Of a DNA stretch of 64,000 bases, positions 55,756 to 64,000 are shown one piece after another (the first letter of the stretch is position 1; each line of letters starts with the position of its first letter). The notes beneath the pieces are model-generated. The model had not been told where the DNA came from, searched no databases, and worked only from the letters and a program-made list of their open reading frames with translations. This DNA comes from Larix kaempferi. Its lineage: Eukaryota > Streptophyta > Pinopsida > Pinales > Pinaceae. The position numbers and the translations under genes are program-made. The stretch lies in assembly GCA_027924585.1 (NCBI GenBank), contig BSBM01000068.1, forward strand, positions 7,980,501 through 8,044,500, given 5' to 3'.

Positions 55756-58246
55756 TACATAGTTAAGAAGGATGGTTGATCTTGGTGCTGAGTAGGAGTA
55801 CTGAAGTACGGAATACTTGATGCAATGAAGAAGTTAAGATGTGTGTTGAGGTAGTTCCGCAAACACATCAGAGGTTATATGTGCAGACAATGGGGGACTC
55901 CACAAAAGATTTGCTTGGGGAGTCGGGAAAACGTGTTGGGGGGTGTCTAGACCATCTTGGAAAAATATTTGTATGAGCCTCGTCTCAGATGTGTTGTTTA
56001 TCTGTATATGAGTGTTTGTTGGGTTGGGAACAATAATTTGATGTGTCTTGTACTATATGTAACATTCTTCATAATGAGTTTGGGTTCCTAGTTTGGGCAC
56101 CACCATACTTGTTGTCTCTTATGTATAATGTTGGATACTTCTTGGTGAAAAGAAAATATTGTTGGCTACTTGTACTTTGATGACAATGTGTAATGTTTAA
56201 TTGTGTAATTGGTTAAGTGTTGAACTTATTGTAGTGCAAGTGATTGGTGGTTGAATAAGTTGAGTAGGGGTTTGTAGCGACCTGATAGGTTGTAGCTCAC
56301 GGTGTAGTTATGAGTAGACCTTGAATGTATAGGAGATTGTAATAGTCGCAAGTAGTCCAAGTCCTTGCAAACGAGGAACACTGATGTTGCATGTTCATTG
56401 GAATTGAAAGTGAAAAAAAATTGGGACACTACTCATAATATCTTGACACCTTTCCTCCTCATGAAGAAAGTACTGATTTACATTATATGATTTACAATGG
56501 ACCTCAATTTTGGGGATTTATTTCGAGACAAAACTGCACAATATATACTAATTTAAACAAACAAAATCAATCACAAACAACAAACCAAAATTAAAAATCC
56601 TCTAAAGAAGGAATATGAAGAAAATATGTAAACAATATACATAGACTTTCAATTTTTGCGAGGTGTGAAACCTCGCATTTCTATGAAATTGGAGGCCTTC
56701 AAATGCCTGCACAACTTCTATTTAAAAGATAATAAAGAAGAGAATGATTGATCATGATAAAACTGCATAGAAAATCATGTGCCACTTTGTTTGGCCTATG
56801 ACACATAAAGTACCCAACAAGCATGTGACCCACTTCAAATAATATAAATGAAAATGAAAACAATGCGCGCATATGATAATTGAGAATAGGGTTGGAATTT
56901 GACGGGCATATGCATGTCATTAGGCATTTTAATAGTCAAAATACGGTTAAAACTTTTAACAAATCGTATCAATGAATGGGCAAAAAATTTTCTACCTAAC
57001 ATATTTTTTACGGTTAATTACTTTTTCAAACCGTAATTATTTTTTATTAATAGGCTTGTTAAGATATGTGTATGCCTAGATAAATGTCCTGTAGTACGTG
57101 GTTGTTATTATATATGAAATAAAAAATATTCAAACTTTCCCATTTGATTGAAGAGTAGGTGGGTGTGTTTGCGTTCAATGGGGATGTATTTTCTTTCATT
57201 CCATTTCTTCTTTCTTTCTTATATTGTCCTAGCATTGCCCCAATATGGGGTCGTTCCCTTCCTTTCAATGCCTTCCTTGACCTTTGTGCCCTTCCTTTGG
57301 AGGATAAGTCAGTTTTCAATTTCGAAAGAGAAACTCCAAGAGAGAGGTGGGTACCATTTTAGGATAAGTCATTGATTTTAAACTATGTTGATGAAGGAAA
57401 TAAACCAGCCACCCACCAATCATTAACAATTTATAAGCTATTGAATTTACCAAGCATCAACACTTTATCAACTACCAAATTTACCAAGCACCACCTATGG
57501 AATTTTAGATGCGCTTGATTTTTGGTTATGAGCCTTAGAAGTTAGAAGCACCTGTTGAATTTAGATACCCATTTATCTAGATAGTTTGAAACTGCTCTCT
57601 TATGGCTTCCATAGACTTGGAGCTACTAATTTCGGTAAGATGTTGTTTTCAATTATTCTATAAATTTGATAATAATCCAAAAACAAATTTTAATGAAACT
57701 ATTCTATGTTTTTCCTTAAACATGATTTTTTTTTTTTTAATTTTGATAATTGATTTGGGTTAACAGTGACTAGACAAAGGCATGGAAACATGGTTTTGTT
57801 ATGGGAGGCTCCCAACCCCACTTTGGACACTTCTAATACTTCGAAGTTACAATATATAGGTCTTGTTGGTAGAATATTTTCACATATCAATTCACATTTT
57901 TTAAAAAATGATTTATTTGATATATGCTAAAACATAGTAACATTTTATTATTCTTGTAGTCTTAGTGATTGGTTGAAACAATTACTTTTACTCATGGGAA
58001 AAAAAGCTTATCAACAACTTTGAAGTTGAAAGTGGTTTCTTCTTATCCATTTATGGCCAAGGGAAAGTGAATGGCCCAAAGAAGAAAAAAGGAACCATGT
58101 ACTGGTTGGTACAAATTTTGACCCTCCCCCACAAAAATAGTTTGAGAATTAAATTGAGCCCCATGGTTATCAATTATGGCAAAATGTATCACATCACTTA
58201 CTCTATATTAATAAAAATTGTACGCAAAAAATAGTTTTTACCAGAA

Positions 58247-58248
<2 letters not shown>

Positions 58249-58316
<68 letters not shown>
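58249..58316. repeat. Expanded (AT)n microsatellite in B4
   Basis: About 68 bp of pure AT, against ~37 bp in B2 and ~39 bp (interrupted) in B1. Confidence 0.95.
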
Positions 58317-58319
<3 letters not shown>

Positions 58320-59910
58320 TTTACATTATTCTTTTTTTATAAAATTAAAATAAAATGAAATACCTATATTAAAAAACTAAATGCTTTAAGTTATGAATGA
58401 AGCAAAACAAAAGATTTTTTTAATCGAATTCTCATGAAAGTGCATCATGGATAATACATAGACAACTCGACTTTCATGAAATATTTGATTAATATAGTTG
58501 AGGAATAATATAGGCAAATCCACTTCACGTGCAATAATAGTTGAGGAATCCAAAACAATCCATACCTTAGAAAACAACCTTATTAAACTTCTTTTGGCAA
58601 AGGAAGAACAGAACATCATAGTACATTATCGATTACAATTTATTTTTTTAATGAATCACCTTTACAAATTATGGCATATTATATTTATCTGGCCTTTTAA
58701 CTCAAGTCCTTTGGAATAATGTCACCATTTCAATTACACCATATGTTAACCTTGAAAATTTTGGTATGTTGCATTACATATGGCCTAACATTAACTTTGG
58801 AAATGATTCTAGGTTCCACCATTTGTTTTTTTTCTAAGTTTATCACATTATACTTTAGATGCATAGTGCAAGCACATGTTGAGTCGTCTATGTCACTATT
58901 AGTAAGTTGTTTGGTTCCACCCTCAACTTTCAGAGTACATGATCAACAAAAAATGGGTAATGAGTCTATTGTTATCTTTTAATTGAAAATTAAACTCCTT
59001 AATAAAAAAATATCTTTTAATTGAAAATTAAAATATCACAATTCCAATTACACCATTGACATGCAACATGTTATCCTTACAAAATTTTGAGATGTTGTAT
59101 TACATGTGACTTGACATTAAACTTCGAAAAAAAATCTAAATTTCACATTTGGTTTGTTTCTAAGTTCTAAATTAATACTAATCCCAAATACGTTACCCTG
59201 CAAATCATATCCACGTATTGTTTGTGATAGTTTCTTACATATTAATAAACAAGTTATATTTGATTCTTATATTTTTTTAATATTTAAATGGAAAGTTATA
59301 GCTATGATTCATTTTGTAAAGAAATATTGCACGTATATGGTGTTATAATAAAATAAGTTCAACGTTGTCTTGCGTGAAACGGCAACGAGGGACATCTTTT
59401 TTCTTTTCATTTAAAATTAAAAAATAGCCTTTAAATGAATTCCTTCTAGAACTCTGTTATTGTCTCCCACGACCTGGTACTGTTTATGGATGTTGACCAT
59501 CTTTATTTCAGGTGGAATGATTAATTTAGATTTATGAAGTAATTTAACTACTAAAATTTAAAAAGAAATTTATTTAAATCATTAACTACTGATCTTCAGG
59601 TTTTTCTTCAACTAAATCATTAAAATACAAGTTATGTCGGTAGATTGTATATGATATAAATCAAAGTATAATATTTTTTATATAGGTCAACCTTTAATTT
59701 TTTATTTAAATTAAAAATTAATTAATTTATTATTTAAATCAAAAGTTATAAAGCATGATTCTTTTCCAAAATGTTTTGCTGGACGTACACAGTGACGGCA
59801 TTCATAAAAACAATAAGAATCATATAAATTTATTTCTTGTAGAACTCATACATTACTACGAGTCCAAGAGACTCCACGCTGACCATTACGTTAACTATAT
59901 AATGCAATAT

Positions 59911-60799
59911 TTTAATTAATTCTCAAATTAAAATTATTTGAGGTTAAAGTGAAACATGTTTAAGGCTTAAATACCAATAAGAGAAAATCATATGACATGC
60001 CTTAGGCTTAAAGAATAATAAGAGAAAATCATGTAGGTTGCTGTTTTAACGATGGTTTTTTTAAGGAACGATATGGTTAAGGCTTAAATAATAATAAGAG
60101 AAATTTATGTGTTTTTCTTAAATCAATATTGTGGATCTAGATTCATGCATTATATATGTGTTTTTCTTATCCTTATTGTATTGGTTCTTGTTAAATTCAT
60201 TTTGTTTAATTGGATTTAATAAAGATCCTATCTTACTCTCATATTGGCGTTTTGATGCCTACAAATCATTCCAATGAGTTAATATTTGGCTCTAAACTCA
60301 AAATTGAATAAGTGATATCTCATTAAAAATCTTACAAACATGACATAAATACCAATAAGGAGTTTGAAATTCATTCAAATAATTTTAAGCCAAAATACTT
60401 GCTCGAAAGGCATAAAAATTACTTGAAAAGACTCATCTCCTAGTGATAGTGTTGATCTCTCAATGATAGTGTTAATCTCTCATTAAAATATACTAGCTTC
60501 TTATTGAGATTATTAGATTTGGAGTAAAAGTACCTAAAAATAAATCAAGTCTTGAACTTATAAAATACAATGCACACCAATACATTTTGTGAAATGATAT
60601 TTTCAATATTTTTATCTAATAGGTACACACCAATAATAATTTTTCTAGATCATAAATTATTGCAATTAAAAAACTGCATGGCATAACAAACAAAATCAAT
60701 TGAATAATTTATCTAAATGTTTTGCAAGTACGAAAATGTCTACTTACAGATATATGCATATTTATAAAAAAGTAAATTTATTTTATTCCTAAAGACCAT
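59911..60799. other. AT-rich link between B4 and the next gypsy copy; no gene seen
   Basis: 59,911-60,110 matches 21,633-21,820 and 60,110-60,799 matches 22,610-23,289. The intervening ~790 bp of unit 1, including the (GA)n tract and most of the ~100-bp tandem repeats, is absent. Confidence 0.6.
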
Positions 60800-62187
60800 C
60801 ATTGAAACATATACAATCAATTTCCTTGCAAGTGCATCCAAATCAATATTCTTCACATTCCAAGTTAAGCTTCATAATCTTCTAATCTTCAATGTCTAAA
60901 CTAGTTATTTCATGATCATTGGTTGGGATGCGTTCGACAATAATGAATGTGTTATGGCTTACTCTTGTACTAATGCAATGTGATAATTGATCCATATTTG
61001 AAAATGTAATGTCTTTAGGTCAAACAATGGGGGGAACTCTTCACTAAACTTGATCTTCAATTGGGCTACCATTAAATATGGATGAAAGTGGTGGACATAC
61101 CCAAGACAAATTTCCACACTCATGGGGGTCATTATGAGTTCTTAGGCATGACCTTCAGCCTATGTAATGCCCCATCCACTTTTCATAGCCTCATGAATAA
61201 TATCTTTCATCTTTTCCTCCACCATTTTCTCCTAGTTTTCTTCGATGATATCTAGTCTACAGCCCCCCCTGGGAAAGCCACCTTGAGCATATTTCTTGTA
61301 CCTTGTAATTATTGAAGGATCACCAATTATTTGTGAAACACTCGAAATGTGCTTTTGGGGTAATTAAGGTTGAATATTTGGGCCATATTGTGAGTCAAGA
61401 TGGTGTACATGTGAATTCCAAATAAGTGGAAGCTTTGCAAAGCTGGCCTCACACCAAAAATCTTAAAAGCTTGAGGGTGTTCCTTGGATTTAACGGCTAC
61501 TATCATAATTTTGTGAAAATTTATAGTAAGATTGGAGCTTCTCTTACATCATTACCCAAAATGAATGTTTTCTATTAGAATGAGATAGTAGAGAAGTCCT
61601 TCTTTTCCCTAAAGGATGTTATGTGCACTATGCATGTTTTAGCCATACTAGACCTCACAAAAACTTTCGTCTTAGAGTGTGACATCTCTAGCCATGGCTT
61701 GGGAGTGGTATTACTACAAGACAAATTCCCATTAGCCTTCATGAGTAAGCAACTATGTGAGTGGAACTTGGGAAATTCCACCTATGAAACAAATGCAGCT
61801 ATGTGAGTGGAATTGATGCAAGTCCACCTATGAAAAAAATGATGGCCATCCCTTACATCTTGAGACATGGAGACCATATTTAATTGGGCAGTGTTTTTAG
61901 ATCAAGATAGACCATCATAGTATAAGTATTTCCTAGAACAATGGTTGTCCTCACTAGAGAAACATAAATGGGTCACTAAGATGCCAAGGTATGATTATGA
62001 GATCATCGTTAAGAAGGGTTGCAATAATGTGGTTGAAAATTATTTAGCTCGGTAATTTGAGGAGGAGGGTTCCCTCTTTGCATTTTTCTTACAAATTCTA
62101 GGGTGGCTCAACAAAGCACGTTAGAAAAGGATGGCCTAGGAAACCATCCAAAAACTTATCGAAAGGCTACATTGTGAAAACCCCAAC
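60800..62187 (+). mobile_element. Decayed Ty3/gypsy RT-RNase H fragment interrupted by a TRIM
   Basis: Ortholog of 23,290-24,690. RT core with FFDDI near 61,240; GHIVSQDGVHVNS near 61,385; RNase H with FVLECDISSHGLGVVL (61,666-61,715) and STYE. Stops interrupt every frame. It ends at CCAAC (62,183-62,187), half of the TRIM target duplication, and resumes at 63,155. Confidence 0.85.
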
Positions 62188-62603
62188 TGTCATAGGCATA
62201 GGATTTTTCTATCCCTCTTGAGCGTCCCATATCGTCCGAAAGCCTAGACACGCGCGACACCGACGTGATATTGCTAGTTGGGTTTGTCCATCAACCACAA
62301 GTATCACCCGGACTATGCCTTACCGAAACCAGCCCGACCAACCTATGTCAGACACCATCGAGATGTGCGGAATGAAGTGCCTGTTTCATCGTAGGCGATG
62401 CATCCAACAAAATATCCACCCAACCTTAGACCATTCCTTCACTCACATGTTCGTTCCCCCGAGCCAGCACTTGCCTCATCCTACTTGACTCAACATGATC
62501 CTTGGTCCTCCTAGCGATCAAACACACTAGTACATCATCCGTCCAACTGAGGCTCCAACCAATAGCCGACCGCCAAGGCTACCAAAATTCTTGGGTCATG
62601 ACA
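62188..62603 (-). repeat. TRIM 3' LTR
   Basis: 416 bp, the left copy on the plus strand. Ends TGTCATAGG...GGGTCATGACA. Differs from its partner by scattered substitutions (about 10% by eye). Confidence 0.93.
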
Positions 62604-62738
62604 TTCTCCCCCACATAAAAATGTTGACATCCTCATTAGCGTAATGCAGCTCAACTGGGGCCTCTAGTAAAAAGGGATGTTGGTGGTGAAGAGACACTTC
62701 TACGTTTGCTGAAACCGAATGTGGGCTCTGATACCATT

Positions 62739-63154
62739 TGTTATGGGCCTAGGTTTTTTCTATCCCTATCGAGCGTCCCATACCATCCGAAAGCCTAGAG
62801 ACACATGACACCGATGTGATATTGCTAGTTGGGCTTGGCCATCAACCACAAATATCAGCCGGACTATGCCTTACCGAAACCAGCCTAACCAACCTGCGTC
62901 AGACACCATCGAGATGTGTAGAATGAAGTGCTTGTTTCACCGTAGGCGATGCATCCAACAACATCGCCGCCCAACCTTAGATGATGCCTCCACGCGCATG
63001 TTCGTTCCCCTAAGCCAGCACTTGCCTCGTCCTACTCGACTCGACATGATCCTTGGTCCTCCTACTGATCAAACACACTAGTACACGATCCATCCGAATA
63101 AGGCTCCAACCAACAGCCGATTGCCAATGCTACAAAAATTTTTGGGTCATGACA
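62739..63154 (-). repeat. TRIM 5' LTR
   Basis: 416 bp, the right copy on the plus strand. Ends TGTTATGGG...GGGTCATGACA. It adjoins the primer binding site. Confidence 0.93.
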
Positions 63155-63295
63155 CCAACCCTCTTCCTAGGTATACATGGAACCAAAATACCTTGCGGTA
63201 TAAGGAGCACATTTTTCTCACCTAATATTCAACCTTAAAACCATGAATCTTAAATTTTTTATATCCAACGCTCACAACATGCCACTCAAGATTTC
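63155..63295 (+). mobile_element. Continuation of the interrupted gypsy fragment (pre-integrase region)
   Basis: Begins with the second CCAAC and matches 13,733-13,876 (CTCTTCCTAGGTATACATGG ... GCCACTxxAGATTTCAT). It stops abruptly at the fold-back junction; integrase is absent. Confidence 0.8.
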
Positions 63296-63334
63296 ATGAT
63301 GGAGTGAAGGAAGAAATTTCCTTCACTCCATCAT
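63296..63334. other. Fold-back junction: 17-bp perfect inverted repeat
   Basis: ATGATGGAGTGAAGGAA (63,296-63,312), spacer GAAAT, then its exact reverse complement (63,318-63,334). The right arm is normal block-B sequence (as at 3,310); the left arm is an inverted copy of it sitting at the end of gypsy sequence. This looks like a template-switch or hairpin-end joining scar. Confidence 0.85.
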
Positions 63335-64000
63335 CAAATGCATGTCCATGGACCATGAGTATCTTCCATTTTGAATGAGGCCTTTTTTCATTACCCAAAC
63401 ATGAAGAATGAGCGCACTTCCCACTTAATAAGTGTCAAAGGCACATGTGGAAGCGATGGAGGTTGAGAGTGGATCTCGGCATTGTCAACTTGTGTAGGCA
63501 TGCACATGACTTGAAGTAATGATCCAAGGCATAGCGGGGACATGGTACCTACACACGCAAAAATACTAAGTGAAAATGGTCTTGTAGAGACATGATGGAT
63601 GCAGGCACAGGACTTGGGGTGTGTTTTGTTGGGTGCATGGACCCTAGGAACCCACTCATCAAGTCAACTTGTGAATTCGACACTTACTTCCGAAGCACGT
63701 TGTCCACTTGTGAGAGTTGGGCGCATGCAGAATCGGGCACAGTTTGTGGAATGGGCACAATTGTGGGAGTGGGGTGCATGTCGGCTTAGGCACACATGAG
63801 AATTGGGCACTTGTCGGCATGTGCACACTTGAGTTGACATGTTTTGTTTGGGTGCACCTTGGCAAGAGTACTATACCATATAAATGCAAGTTGGGAAGTG
63901 AAAAAACGAGGCAAGCCATTCAAGCAAGAATACAAGAGAAGTCGGTCGGGATAAAGTAGCACGATTTGGGTGCAATATTTTGGGACGTAGTAGCATTGAT
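63318..64000 (+). repeat. Partial repeat block B5, continues past the window
   Basis: Matches B1 from ~3,310 onward (CCTTCACTCCATCATCAAAT). It lacks the LTR portion and first ~700 bp of the block. It is more diverged from B1-B4 than those are in pairs. A new 34-bp array starts at 63,955. Confidence 0.85.
63955..64000 (+). repeat. Start of the 34-bp-period minisatellite (B5), cut by the window end
   Basis: AGTAGCACGATTTGGGTGCA followed 34 bp later by the next AGTAGCA unit. Confidence 0.75.

Larger units (their letters stand above)
53879..59910 (+). repeat. Large repeat block B4 (unit 2, second copy)
   Basis: Closest to B2 (about 3-4% different by eye). It lacks the 75-bp tandem duplication and part of the AATTCCAATTACACC repeats found in B2, and has an expanded (AT)n tract. 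In the pre-array part (55,047-55,100) a GTCAAGTTGxGxACATTTxTGGAGTGGGCACACTTGTGGGAGTTGAG unit is duplicated. No protein-coding gene is recognised. Confidence 0.85.
62188..63154 (-). mobile_element. Complete TRIM (terminal-repeat retrotransposon in miniature), 967 bp
   Basis: Two direct 416-bp LTRs (62,188-62,603 and 62,739-63,154), each starting TG and ending GGGTCATGACA, enclose only 135 bp. Read on the minus strand, the primer binding site TGGTATCAGAGC (62,736-62,725), complementary to initiator Met-tRNA, lies two bases inside the 5' LTR. The polypurine tract GTGGGGGAGAA (62,614-62,604) abuts the 3' LTR. It is flanked by a 5-bp duplication CCAAC. The uninterrupted site CCCCAACCCTCTTCC is seen at ~13,733 and ~52,671. 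There is no coding capacity, so it must have been moved by another element's enzymes. Short frames in the LTRs are not genes. Confidence 0.95.

Overview
The window is nuclear DNA from a seed plant, most likely a gymnosperm or another large, repeat-rich plant genome. This rests on plant-type UDP-glycosyltransferase genes with the PSPG box, decayed Ty3/gypsy elements with a chromodomain-like tail, a plant L1-type LINE end carrying RNase H, a TRIM, a tRNA-like SINE and an AT-rich, gene-poor background. Species and chromosome cannot be read from the sequence; 'gymnosperm' is inference.

The main structure is a direct tandem segmental duplication. Unit 1 (about 1-25,050) and unit 2 (about 34,625 to past 63,000) carry the same landmarks in the same order. 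These are an intron-containing minus-strand gene of unknown function, a ~6 kb repeat block (B1/B3), a UGT gene, a UGT 3' flank, a decayed Ty3/gypsy RT-RNaseH-integrase piece, a second copy of the block (B2/B4), a second gypsy piece, and a TRIM inserted into that gypsy piece. A fifth partial block (B5) begins at 63,318. Each block carries a minisatellite with a 34-bp period. The copies differ by many indels: deletions at short repeats, a MITE, a ~2.2 kb segment and a ~3.7 kb segment.

Three UGT copies are present. The one at 41,700-43,247 is complete (515 aa, single exon, all key residues) and is the only convincing intact gene. The one at 8,756-10,233 differs by 12 substitutions but has three short-repeat-flanked deletions, the last of which breaks the frame. 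The one at 34,173-34,517 is a more diverged 5' fragment truncated at the unit 1/unit 2 junction.

The spacer 25,050-34,600 is found only between the units. It holds a SINE-like element, a 52-bp-arm hairpin, a gag-protease-integrase gypsy deletion derivative with its 3' LTR, a decayed RNase H domain on the minus strand, and a 5'-truncated LINE with a 16-bp target-site duplication. That LINE carries an unexpected coiled-coil reading frame after its RNase H domain. Unit 2 alone holds 47,539-50,470, which is poorly explained and includes a 233-codon open frame and a possible tiny spliced minus-strand gene.

I found no CRISPR array, rRNA or functional tRNA gene, and no bacterial-style operon. All comparisons between copies were made by eye; percentages are approximate.
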